This document shows, one piece after another, positions 1 to 6,195 of a DNA stretch of 7,203 bases; positions within the stretch are counted from its first letter, which is position 1; each line of letters begins with the position of its first letter. The notes beneath the pieces were generated by a model. The model was not told where the DNA came from and did not search any database. It saw only the letters and a list, made by a program, of their open reading frames with translations. Origin of the DNA: Gammaproteobacteria bacterium (GTDB lineage: Bacteria > Pseudomonadota > Gammaproteobacteria > Chromatiales > Chromatiaceae). The translations under genes and the position numbers were made by a program. The stretch covers positions 1-7,203 of the forward strand of contig JAGVUH010000129.1 in NCBI GenBank assembly GCA_019136395.1. Reading direction: 5' to 3'.

Positions 1-441
1 CGGCTGGCCATGGCGGTCGCGGGCGTGGCGGATCAGGTCGCCAAAGCAACCCGGGACATCGTTGTGTTCCCAGTCACAGGCGATACCAAGCCGCTCGCCG
101 TTGTCCTGAATCAGGCGATAGATGCGCCGGTCCAGTTCCGTCCGGCTTTGCACCACCCCGGCAGCGAAGTCCAGCAGGATGACCGGATAGCGCCGCTGCC
201 AGTCCCACTGGTCGTGGATGAAGAGGCCGCGAAAGAGCGGTTCATTGCCTTCGAACAGTTCCTTCAGGGTATCGACGAACAGGCTCTTGCCAAAGCGGCG
301 CGGACGGGAGAGGAAATAGGCCTTGCCCGTCTCCACCAGCGCTAGGGTGTGGGCGGTCTTGTCCACATAGGCATAGCCCTCCGCAATGATCTGGCGGAAG
401 GTCTGGATGCCGATGGGGAGTTTGCGGGGGCGGTCAGGCAT
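1..441 (-). CDS. AAA-ATPase-like / PD-(D/E)XK nuclease family protein, N-terminal part (cut by window edge)
   Basis: Reading leftward from the ATG at 441-439 gives 147 codons with no stop before base 1. The start MPDRPRKLPIGIQTFRQII, followed by YAYVDKT and then FLSRPRRFGKSLFVDTL (about residues 45-61), is the hallmark of the AAA-ATPase-like family (PF09820). The RPRRFGKS segment is its degenerate P-loop. The later YPVILLDFA segment (about residues 86-94) matches the following strand. Full members are usually around 500-600 residues with a C-terminal PD-(D/E)XK nuclease-like domain, which would lie outside the window. These genes are abundant and often multicopy in Chromatiales and Bacteroidetes; their role is unproven, and a link to mobile or conflict functions is commonly assumed. 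The start sits where family members begin. No convincing Shine-Dalgarno is seen upstream (CACCCGCCACC). The gene is separated from the EEP gene by about 150 bases and is probably an independent unit. Confidence 0.88.
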   Translation of the reverse strand, partial: MPDRPRKLPIGIQTFRQIIAEGYAYVDKTAHTLALVETGKAYFLSRPRRFGKSLFVDTLKELFEGNEPLFRGLFIHDQWDWQRRYPVILLDFAAGVVQSRTELDRRIYRLIQDNGERLGIACDWEHNDVPGCFGDLIRHARDRHGQP

Positions 442-590
442 GGTGGCGGGTGTTACTGGTCGTCGTGGGTTCAGAGTATAGCCCAGGCCCTCTGGACTCT
501 TGCCGTCAGGCTGCTTTCATAAAGGCTGTTTCACCCGGGATGTGCCGTGGTGGCCATCGGGCATCTGACCCATATCCGGGCTAGGATCAG
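442..590. other. intergenic spacer between the EEP gene end and the AAA-ATPase-like gene
   Basis: This stretch of 149 bases has no supported gene. It contains the possible -10 at 475-480 and imperfect dyads near 539-561 and 566-585 (CTGACCC...GGGCTAG, with mismatches). None is followed by a T-run, so no intrinsic terminator for the leftward operon can be called. Confidence 0.5.
475..480 (-). promoter_or_regulatory. possible -10 element for the AAA-ATPase-like gene
   Basis: On the minus strand this reads TATACT preceded by GGGC, 33 bases before the ATG at 441. It is 5 of 6 bases of the sigma-70 -10 consensus in otherwise GC-rich DNA. No good -35 lies 16-18 bases upstream; CTGACG occurs but is too far away (23-base spacer). 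Support is therefore weak. Confidence 0.3.
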
Positions 591-1823
591 TTAGGGGGCG
601 GCCGAAGGCGGCCATGTAATGTCGATCCAGACGCCGTAATGGTCCGAAGGGGGCCGTCTCGCCCCCTGACCTGGCCCCGGGGTGACCAGACCGACGGCGA
701 GCGGTGTCAGGTCGCTCGAAAGGAGGATCCGATCCAGCCGGCGGCTTGGCTCAGTGGCGAAGGCATTGGCCCGGGCGAGCGGGTTGCGCTCGATGTCATA
801 GGTCAGACCCGCATCATCTGGGTCCGGGCGGAGGGTCAACCAGGCATCCCTCCACCCAGCGAGATGCGGCAATCGCTGTTCCTTGTCCCCATCGCCATGG
901 TTGAAATCCCCAACGATGAGGGTCCGGTGCTGGCTGTCGAGACCGCGATTGCCGGCGATGGCCTGGATCTGCCGTGTGCGCGCCGTTGCCTCCTCGGGCA
1001 GCGACTCCAGATGAAGCGTGGCAAGGGTGAGGTCCTGGCCGTCGATGGCGATGCGGGCGCTGAGCAGGGCGCGACCGGTGGGGCTGGGCAGCTTCAGGTA
1101 ATGGGCACGGGTGATGGGATGGCGGGAGAGGATCAGCAACCCCCCGGGTGGCTCCGCTCCCGCGCTCGGGGTGGCCTGAAAGGTCGCGTGGTAAGTCCGC
1201 CAATGGGGATCGGTGCTGAGCAGGCGCAGAAAGGGGCTGGTGACCTCCTGGAAGGCAACCAGGTCCGCCCCCAGCCGCTGACTGGCGGCCAACAACTCCC
1301 GTGCCCGGCGGACCCCCGGCGTCTCCCACCATCCCAGGGCCTCCACCCACTCCTCCCAAAAGGCCGGGGCCAGGACATTCCAGGTCAGAACGCGCAGGGA
1401 GCCTGTGGGTCCGCCCTCAGGCAGGGGACCACCGGCATGGCGGAGGGAATCGGCGCGTCCCCCGGCACCCATCCCGGACCCGTACCCCGCCACCGGAAGT
1501 GGGAACACGCCAGGCCGGGCGGCGGCCAGGGGCAGGCTGACCTGGGCGGCCGTGGCCGGGGCGATGGCCATGCTCCCGTCCCCGCGCTCGCCCCAGGCAT
1601 TGAGGTCCCCCGCGGCCGCCATCGCGGCCACCGCGCTCAGCCCCAGTGCCTGGGCGCGTTTCCGGAAGGTGGCCAGGAGGTCACGGCGGCGGGCGGCGGG
1701 CGCCGGGGCGGCGCGGCCGGGCTGACAGGTCAGCGTCCTTCCGCTCCTCTCCCGCCCGGGGTCCCCCGCTTCTGATGGTGCCCTGGCCTGGGCTTGCGCC
1801 GCACCCTGGCCAGGCCCGTTCAT
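591..1823 (-). CDS. endonuclease/exonuclease/phosphatase (EEP) fold protein
   Basis: The 410-residue protein carries the full EEP set in order: LRVLTWN (about 143-149), the metal-binding Glu in LVAFQEV (188-194), LSRHPI (232-237), LATLHLES (267-274), VGDFNHGD (304-311), RRLDRILLS (361-369) and SDHYGVWIDI (393-402). The catalytic core is therefore complete and Mg2+-dependent phosphodiester or phosphomonoester hydrolysis is expected. The TWN, QE, GDxN and SDH pattern resembles TDP2-like and generic EEP enzymes, but the substrate cannot be told from sequence. The first 140 residues are Ala/Pro/Arg/Gly-rich, lack recognisable motifs and may be disordered; translation could start later, for example at Met68 or Met118. 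The ATG at 1823 is favoured because it overlaps the TGA of the upstream PARG-domain gene as ATGA, the classic sign of translational coupling. The stop is TAA at 591-593. The tight pairing with an ADP-ribose glycohydrolase suggests a role in ADP-ribose or nucleotide processing (inference). Confidence 0.85.
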   Translation of the reverse strand: MNGPGQGAAQAQARAPSEAGDPGRERSGRTLTCQPGRAAPAPAARRRDLLATFRKRAQALGLSAVAAMAAAGDLNAWGERGDGSMAIAPATAAQVSLPLAAARPGVFPLPVAGYGSGMGAGGRADSLRHAGGPLPEGGPTGSLRVLTWNVLAPAFWEEWVEALGWWETPGVRRARELLAASQRLGADLVAFQEVTSPFLRLLSTDPHWRTYHATFQATPSAGAEPPGGLLILSRHPITRAHYLKLPSPTGRALLSARIAIDGQDLTLATLHLESLPEEATARTRQIQAIAGNRGLDSQHRTLIVGDFNHGDGDKEQRLPHLAGWRDAWLTLRPDPDDAGLTYDIERNPLARANAFATEPSRRLDRILLSSDLTPLAVGLVTPGPGQGARRPPSDHYGVWIDITWPPSAAP

Positions 1824-3187
1824 GACTGAACCCCGAATGCCGCTGCAAAGGCTCCGTACGTCTTTCGTCCGGGCGAGCCATCGGCCACCGCGAACACCAC
1901 CTCGGCGAAGGCCCCGGCCTGCTCCTCCAGGGCGGTCTGGAAGAGGGTGGCGATGCGCGCCGGGTCGTTGCCATAGGTCCCGCAGCCCCAGGCGCCCAGG
2001 ACCAGCGCCGGGTAGTCGTAGGCGCGGGCGATGGCCAGTACCCGGCGGATGCGGCTTTCCATCAGCCGGGCCGAAGGCTCCCGGCCCAGGCGTGGGGCGT
2101 AGGGGGCGGCAGCGGTGATGAAACTCAGCGGCCAGGGTTGGTCCAAGGGCTGGCCGGCGTCATCGCGAAACACCGGCACGTCCGGGGAGAGGATGGCCCA
2201 GTCGGTGGAATCCGGCTGGGGCCGGGCCTGATGGGTGGCGTACAGGGCGTCCCCCTGCAGGGTGGCGTAAAGGGCGCTGGCCCGGCACAGGGTGGATTCC
2301 TGGCCGCGGTTGCCGAGGAGGAAACCGCCACCTGGCTCAATCCCGTTGCCGAACACCAGGACCAGGACGCGTGGGTGGCGCGCGCTCAGACGCCGGGCCG
2401 CGACCAGGGTGCTTTCGCGGGTCACCTGGACCCGGGTAAGGCCCTGGGCACGAGGTCCCGGCGCGGGCAGGGGCGCATCCGGGGGCAGACTGCGCTTGGC
2501 GGCGATGGCCTGCTCGACGGCGTCCTGCCAGTCCACCGGCTGGCCGGCGGCGTTGGCATAGGTCCCGCTCATGAGCGCGGCCATCGTCGCCTTGGCGAGC
2601 GCGGCGCACTGGTCGCGGGACAGCCTGGGCACGGGTTGGCCGGCCATGATTGGGTCCAGGTGGTCCCGGGGCGGCAGACAATGCAACTGGTCCGGACGGG
2701 TCTGGCGCTCGGTCAGTTCCTCCCGCCGCGCCCGGCCACCGTCGAGCCGGCGGCCCTTCAGGGCACTGGCGGATTGGTAAATGCGCTGCTTGATGTCCCG
2801 CGGGCTCAGGCGGACGCGGTGGTTCTCGACCTCGGTCTCCAGGCTCGCCGCCAGGGCGCGGACTTCGGTATCCTCACCGCCGTAGTGGCGCAGTTCCGCG
2901 GCCGCGTGCCGCAGCCGTTCCCGGGCGCCAGCCAGGTCGCCGTCACGGTTGCGGGCCGCCGCCTCCCGCCGTGCCTGGTGGGCCAGGAGGGCCGCCACCT
3001 GTCGTTCCACCGCGACCTCCCGGGGCTGGGCCTTGCGCCGGGCGCTGTCAACCCAGGTCCAGCGGCACACGTCAGCGGCCAGGGGCTGGTCACCCTCACT
3101 GACCTGAATCTGGAGCGGGCAGTCGCTGTCCTGGGGGCCGGCCGGGAAGCGGACCTCGACCAGCAGATCGAGAACCTGCTCGCTCAC
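1820..3187 (-). CDS. VWA-protein C-terminal segment joined to a TIGR02452-type poly(ADP-ribose) glycohydrolase domain
   Basis: The frame has 455 codons from a GTG at 3187. Residues 1-150 look like the tail of a VWA protein: a beta-sandwich strand (LDLLVEVRFPAG), then a helical region beginning WVDSARRKAQPREVAVERQV and ending SASALKGRRLDGG. Residues 181-455 are a complete microbial-type PARG (TIGR02452/DUF2263). Its marks are GTYANAAG near the start, PGGGFLLG (285-292), LCRASALYATL (300-310), LSPDVPVFRDDAG (333-345), FITAAAPYAP (356-365) and LVLGAWGCGTYGNDP (395-409). From Met181 (base 2647) the domain is 275 residues, the usual size of a free-standing family member. The family removes ADP-ribose from ADP-ribosylated substrates. 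Here GGG-X7-QEE reads QES (296-298), so the second, catalytic Glu is missing. The GTG has no Shine-Dalgarno, and the frame is open upstream back to a TAA at 3227-3229, beyond which the ARPP-1/VWA frame continues in phase. The real protein may be translated from Met181, or this is the distal half of a broken larger gene. Confidence 0.8.
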   Translation of the reverse strand: MSEQVLDLLVEVRFPAGPQDSDCPLQIQVSEGDQPLAADVCRWTWVDSARRKAQPREVAVERQVAALLAHQARREAAARNRDGDLAGARERLRHAAAELRHYGGEDTEVRALAASLETEVENHRVRLSPRDIKQRIYQSASALKGRRLDGGRARREELTERQTRPDQLHCLPPRDHLDPIMAGQPVPRLSRDQCAALAKATMAALMSGTYANAAGQPVDWQDAVEQAIAAKRSLPPDAPLPAPGPRAQGLTRVQVTRESTLVAARRLSARHPRVLVLVFGNGIEPGGGFLLGNRGQESTLCRASALYATLQGDALYATHQARPQPDSTDWAILSPDVPVFRDDAGQPLDQPWPLSFITAAAPYAPRLGREPSARLMESRIRRVLAIARAYDYPALVLGAWGCGTYGNDPARIATLFQTALEEQAGAFAEVVFAVADGSPGRKTYGAFAAAFGVQS

Positions 3188-3226
3188 CAGATCGCCGGGG
3201 AGGAGGGTCAGGGACCGCGGACCCGG

Positions 3227-3229
3227 TTA
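3227..3229 (-). other. in-frame TAA separating the two halves of the ARPP-1/VWA/PARG frame
   Basis: The ARPP-1/VWA frame ends ...ALGTWRT-TAA. Reading on in the same frame gives PGPRSLTLLPGDLVSEQVL, which enters directly the strand LDLLVEVRFPAG expected in the C-terminal beta-sandwich of this VWA protein class. Without this codon the frame would run from 5035 to 1820, about 1070 codons. The join needs no insertion or deletion, only a sense codon in place of TAA. It could be a true nonsense mutation, a readthrough stop or a sequencing error. Confidence 0.6.
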
Positions 3230-5035
3230 GGTTCGCCAGGTGCCCAGGGCCCGGACCTGCAGGTCGGCCTGCCAGGTCAGATGCACCCGGACGTCGGCGT
3301 ACACCACCTCCAGGGCATCCCCGAGTTCCCGGCCGAGGGCGGTCTGGATCCCCTCGGCCCCGGCGATGTCGTGACAGGCCCCGCCTCCGGCGTCCGCCAG
3401 TTGGCCGAGGAGTTCCTCGTGGTAGTCGTCGCCCACGCCGAAGGTGCTGGTGCGAACGCCAAGCTGGAGCAGATGGGCGGCATGGTCGGCCAGGGTGGCG
3501 GGGGCGGTGATGCCGACGTTGGCCTGGCCGTCGGTCAGCACCAGGCAGCGGCGCAGCCGCTCAGCGCCGCCATTGCGGCCGATGAGGCCGCAGGCGGTGA
3601 GCCAGGCCTCGCCGAGGTTGGTCTGCCCCCGGGGCCGCAGGGCGGCCAAGGCCGCGGCCGCCTGCTGGCGGGCGGCCGGGATGGCCGGCGCCAACGGCAG
3701 GGGGGTGGTGATCTGGTGGTCGAAAGCCACCAGGGCCACCCGGTCCCGGGCACTCAGACGCTCCATGGCCGCCAGGGCTGCCTCCCTGGCGCGCTGCCAC
3801 TTGCCTCCGCCCATGGAGCCGGAGCGATCGAGGACCAGGGCCAGGTCCAGGGGGACGCGTTCGCGGCGGCCGCGGGGAGCCGTCAGGCGCAGGTGGAGAT
3901 AGCGCCGGCTGTGACCGGCGGCGCGAATCAGGCGGCGGTCGGTGGCCAGATCCAGGCGGATGCCCGCCGGGGTGACGAGGGGTTCCGGGCGGGAGGTACC
4001 CGCAGGCGACGGTGCTGCTGCCTCATCCCCAGCGCCGGCCGGTTCGTCTTCATCCCAGCCGCCCCCTTCAGGACCGAAGAAGTCGTCCGCCTCATCCCCG
4101 GGCACCTCCTCGCCCGCCGCGCCCAGGCGGAAGGCACAGAGGTGGATGAGCTGACCCTCCTTGACCAGGGCCCCGCCGGTCACCTGGGGACCGTGCAGGC
4201 GCCAGTCCTCGCCCTCCCCCACCGCCGGGAAACGCTCGGTGGCTGCCTGGGCAATGGCGTGCAGCCAGGCCCCGGGGTCCGCCGGGGTGGCCGGGGCGGT
4301 CGCGTCCGCCCGGTCCAGGGCATCGAGGGCGTGGCTCTCCACCAGCTTGGGCAGGGCGGCGGCGAGGGTGGCGGGGCTGTCGAACAGGTCCAGGCCCACC
4401 ACCCGGCCGTTGAGGGCGAACAGGGCACCGCACTGGTGGGGCTGAGGGGTGAAGGCGCCCTGGAAATCGTCCAGGCGCTCACGCTGACCGTCGTACAGGG
4501 CGGCGGCGGCGCTGGTTGCGGAGTGGATGCCGAAACGCCTGGACTTGGCGGCGATGTCGGCCCAGACGCGGCCCTGGTCGCTCTCGCGGGTGCCGTGGCG
4601 GCGCAGGGAATCGCTGACGTCCCGCGCCTTGCGGGCGCGGCCGGCGGCGAAGTGGGCGCGGCGGGCGCCCGCGAACTCGGCGGATTGCGCATCCCAGCGC
4701 CCGGCCTCGACGCAGGAGACGGGGATGACAATGGTCTTATGGGCCGGGGCCAGGACGCTGAGGTTGAGGATGCGGTTCTGCTTGGCGCCGATCAGTTCCT
4801 CCCCATCCAGCAACAGCACGGGCAGGTCGCCATCATTGATGAAGCGGAGCTGCGGCACGCTGCCGCCCTCGCTGATCTCAGTGACGCGGGCGCAACCCAA
4901 GGCCAGGGCCTGGTCGAGGAGCTGGTAACCAGGCTGGGCCGGACCCTCGGCCAGCAAGGGCAGGAGGGTCAGGTTGCGGTACTGCTGGGGGTGGCCCAGG
5001 GTGACTTGGGACAGGCGGGTGGCGATGAGGGTCAT
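3227..5035 (-). CDS. ARPP-1 domain plus von Willebrand factor A domain protein, C-terminally cut by an in-frame stop
   Basis: The 602-residue protein has two modules. Residues 1-305 are an ARPP-1 domain (ADP-ribosylglycohydrolase and rhodanese-phosphatase associated protein, PF20208-like). Its marks are LPVLLLDGEELIGAKQNRIL (71-90), HKTIVIPVSCVEAGRW (99-114), WADIAAKSRRFG (158-169) and GRVVGLDLFDSP (210-221). An acidic, Gly/Pro-rich linker follows (306-350). Residues about 358-602 are a VWA domain with the MIDAS metal site: DRSGSM (403-408), the Thr of GQTNLGEAW (470-478) and LVLTDGQANVG (498-508). The domain's C-terminal beta-sandwich is interrupted by the TAA at 3227 and appears to continue in the next frame. 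No signal peptide or membrane segment is seen, so a cytoplasmic protein is likely. ARPP-1 is known from gene neighbourhoods of ADP-ribose and NAD+ metabolism and has no proven activity; VWA domains usually mediate metal-dependent protein contacts. The start at 5035 is supported by AGGAG 7 bases upstream. It lies 153 bases downstream of the MerR gene. Confidence 0.83.
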   Translation of the reverse strand: MTLIATRLSQVTLGHPQQYRNLTLLPLLAEGPAQPGYQLLDQALALGCARVTEISEGGSVPQLRFINDGDLPVLLLDGEELIGAKQNRILNLSVLAPAHKTIVIPVSCVEAGRWDAQSAEFAGARRAHFAAGRARKARDVSDSLRRHGTRESDQGRVWADIAAKSRRFGIHSATSAAAALYDGQRERLDDFQGAFTPQPHQCGALFALNGRVVGLDLFDSPATLAAALPKLVESHALDALDRADATAPATPADPGAWLHAIAQAATERFPAVGEGEDWRLHGPQVTGGALVKEGQLIHLCAFRLGAAGEEVPGDEADDFFGPEGGGWDEDEPAGAGDEAAAPSPAGTSRPEPLVTPAGIRLDLATDRRLIRAAGHSRRYLHLRLTAPRGRRERVPLDLALVLDRSGSMGGGKWQRAREAALAAMERLSARDRVALVAFDHQITTPLPLAPAIPAARQQAAAALAALRPRGQTNLGEAWLTACGLIGRNGGAERLRRCLVLTDGQANVGITAPATLADHAAHLLQLGVRTSTFGVGDDYHEELLGQLADAGGGACHDIAGAEGIQTALGRELGDALEVVYADVRVHLTWQADLQVRALGTWRT

Positions 5036-5188
5036 GGGCCGGCTCCTGCGTGATGGTTGTCGTTGTTATGGATGGCGCCGTGGGCGGGCGCGGGGTTCAT
5101 CCGCCGCCCGCGGCCGGATGATCGTCACCGGTCCTTACACCCCCGGTCCGGGCGTAATGTTTTCCCGTCGCCGGTCCGCGGCCGGCGG
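5036..5188 (-). other. MerR to ARPP-1/VWA intergenic segment with an inverted repeat
   Basis: This 153-base gap holds an inverted repeat at 5097-5121: outer arms TCATCCG and CGGATGA (7 bp), then an inner GC-rich part (CCGC against GCGG) with one bulged base. There is no following T-run in either direction, so it is not a standard terminator. It could be an mRNA stem partly attenuating or stabilising the message between the regulator and the effector genes, or a protein-binding dyad. No convincing sigma-70 promoter is seen here. Confidence 0.4.
5043..5047 (-). promoter_or_regulatory. Shine-Dalgarno for the ARPP-1/VWA gene
   Basis: The minus strand reads CAGGAGCCGGCCCATG. AGGAG lies 7 bases before the ATG at 5035 and fixes this start. 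It is the only clear ribosome binding site seen in the leftward gene set. Confidence 0.7.
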
Positions 5189-5815
5189 TCAGGGTGTCCG
5201 CTCGCCGGGCGCGCCGCAGTCGCCCCCGAAAAGGCGCTGGGCCTGGTCGAGCAGTACGTCAAGGCGACGCTGGTCGGGGCGGGCCAGGGGGCGGCGGACG
5301 TGCAGTTCGATATCGGGGTGCAGCGCGATGCGCTCCCAATGGCTGCGCGTGGGCTTGCGGGGATCGGCGGCGGCGGGTAGGGCCACGGGGGCGGGAGCCC
5401 CGGGGGCCGCGGCTGCCACAGCCGGCTTCTGGCTGCCCGCGGGTCCGGACAGGGACTCCGGCCCGGCGTCTGTCAGCCCCTGGTCAGGGGACTGGCGCTT
5501 GGCCAGGACCTGGCGCACGTAGTCATAGGCGTTGAGCGCCGGCGGTTCGGCGCCCGCCACCGCGCCGGCCAAGGCCCGGACCACGCCGGCATCGTCCAGG
5601 GCCTGCAACTGCTTGCGGATCTCGGCCAGGGGCAGGTGGGCATCCTGCAGACGACGAATGAGGGTGAGCCGGTCGCGGTGGCCGGACCCGTAGGTTGCCG
5701 CCGGACCGCGGCCTGCCGGCGGTGGCAACAGGTCCTGCGCCAGGTAGTAGCGGATGGTGCGGACGCTGATGCCGGTCTCCCGACTCAGGGTGTTGATGTC
5801 GCGGGCTTCGTTCAT
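5189..5815 (-). CDS. MerR-family transcriptional regulator
   Basis: The 208-residue protein begins with a MerR winged helix-turn-helix: INTLSRETGISVRTIRYYLA (7-26), QDLLPPPAGRGPAATYGSGH (27-46), DRLTLIRRLQDAHLPLAEIR (48-67) and then a short coiled helix. Residues 105-155 are a low-complexity Ala/Pro/Gly linker. The C-terminus has a compact conserved-looking block, SHWERIALHPDIELHVRRPL (158-177) followed by a helix (181-196). No cluster of Cys residues for metal or redox sensing is present (only one Cys, at 199), so it is unlike MerR, CueR or SoxR. The C-terminal block may be the ligand or partner-binding part. It is the promoter-proximal gene of the leftward set and probably controls it together with itself. 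The ATG at 5815 is where MerR domains normally begin; a strong promoter lies immediately upstream. Confidence 0.9.
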   Translation of the reverse strand: MNEARDINTLSRETGISVRTIRYYLAQDLLPPPAGRGPAATYGSGHRDRLTLIRRLQDAHLPLAEIRKQLQALDDAGVVRALAGAVAGAEPPALNAYDYVRQVLAKRQSPDQGLTDAGPESLSGPAGSQKPAVAAAAPGAPAPVALPAAADPRKPTRSHWERIALHPDIELHVRRPLARPDQRRLDVLLDQAQRLFGGDCGAPGERTP

Positions 5816-5823
5816 GAGGAATA

Positions 5824-5852
5824 ATTAAATCAGTATTACTGTTTACTGTCAA
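5824..5852 (-). promoter_or_regulatory. sigma-70 promoter of the MerR gene and operon
   Basis: On the minus strand a perfect -35 TTGACA (5852-5847) is followed by a 17-base spacer and a -10 TTTAAT (5829-5824, 5 of 6). It sits in a small AT-rich island within GC-rich DNA. The ATG at 5815 begins only 9 bases beyond the -10, so the transcript should start at or within one or two bases of the start codon and be effectively leaderless. No Shine-Dalgarno lies between. Confidence 0.75.
5831..5849. promoter_or_regulatory. operator-like repeats inside the MerR promoter
   Basis: The spacer holds a perfect palindrome CAGTA-T-TACTG (5831-5841), overlapping a tandem direct repeat TTACTGT TTACTGT (5836-5842 and 5843-5849) that reaches into the -35. 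This is the natural place for a MerR-family dimer. The 17-base spacer is the normal sigma-70 length rather than the 19-20 bases of MerR-activated promoters, which argues for repression or autorepression (inference). Confidence 0.55.
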
Positions 5853-6008
5853 GATACAGCAAGGTCTTGCCCTCCGCGCCGATACCCGCTTTTCCCGCCT
5901 AAACTCACGGTGTACCGGGTTGTGCACGACGCCCATGGCCCCTTCTCCGCCAGGGGCAAGCCGACAATACTCAGCCCTGCTTGCAGTCTGCACCGGGCCA
6001 CGCGCGCA

Positions 6009-6044
6009 GCGCCGGACGTCCCCGCAGGGGCCATGGACCGGCGC
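6009..6044. repeat. nested inverted repeat
   Basis: Outer arms GCGCCGG (6009-6015) and CCGGCGC (6038-6044) are perfect complements. They enclose an inner CCCC-GCA-GGGG (6020-6030). No T-run follows on the plus strand (ATTTCAC) and none on the minus strand. It could be a structured 5' leader of the SIR2 transcript or a DNA-binding site. Confidence 0.4.
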
Positions 6045-6195
6045 ATTTCACCCGCCTGCGCCGCGTCGCGGGCAGCTGATTACGTTCCGGCGCAACGTGC
6101 TCGTCCCGGCCACCCGCGCTAAACTCACCCCCAGTGACCCTGATCAGCCCGCATGAATCGCCGCCCCCATTCCCCCAAGCTGCGCCACCCGACCA

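Larger units (their letters stand above)
5816..6195. other. divergent intergenic region between the MerR operon and the SIR2 gene
   Basis: These 380 bases hold no supported gene. Besides the MerR promoter they contain a repeated CTAAACTCAC (5899-5908 and 6119-6128), in each case shortly after CCCG and containing a -10-like TAAACT on the plus strand, and a nested GC-rich dyad at 6009-6044. The 6120-6125 TAAACT lies about 70 bases before the SIR2 ATG and is a candidate for its -10, but no good -35 precedes it. Confidence 0.5.

Noticed and set aside
10..345. A 111-codon plus-strand frame at the left edge
   Set aside because: It is antisense to the AAA-ATPase-like gene, whose family signature is unmistakable on the minus strand.
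639..1775. A 378-codon open frame on the plus strand
   Set aside because: It is antisense to the EEP gene, whose catalytic motifs are all in the minus-strand frame. The plus translation is Gly/Pro/Arg-rich and featureless.
2138..5053. A 971-codon open frame on the plus strand
   Set aside because: It lies antisense to the ARPP-1/VWA and PARG genes and gives a repetitive Gly/Ala/Gln/Val-rich translation without motifs. Long antisense frames are expected opposite GC-rich genes, while the minus strand shows clear conserved domains.
5097..5121. Inverted repeat as an intrinsic terminator of the MerR gene
   Set aside because: No T-run follows in the direction of transcription, and the stem has a bulge.
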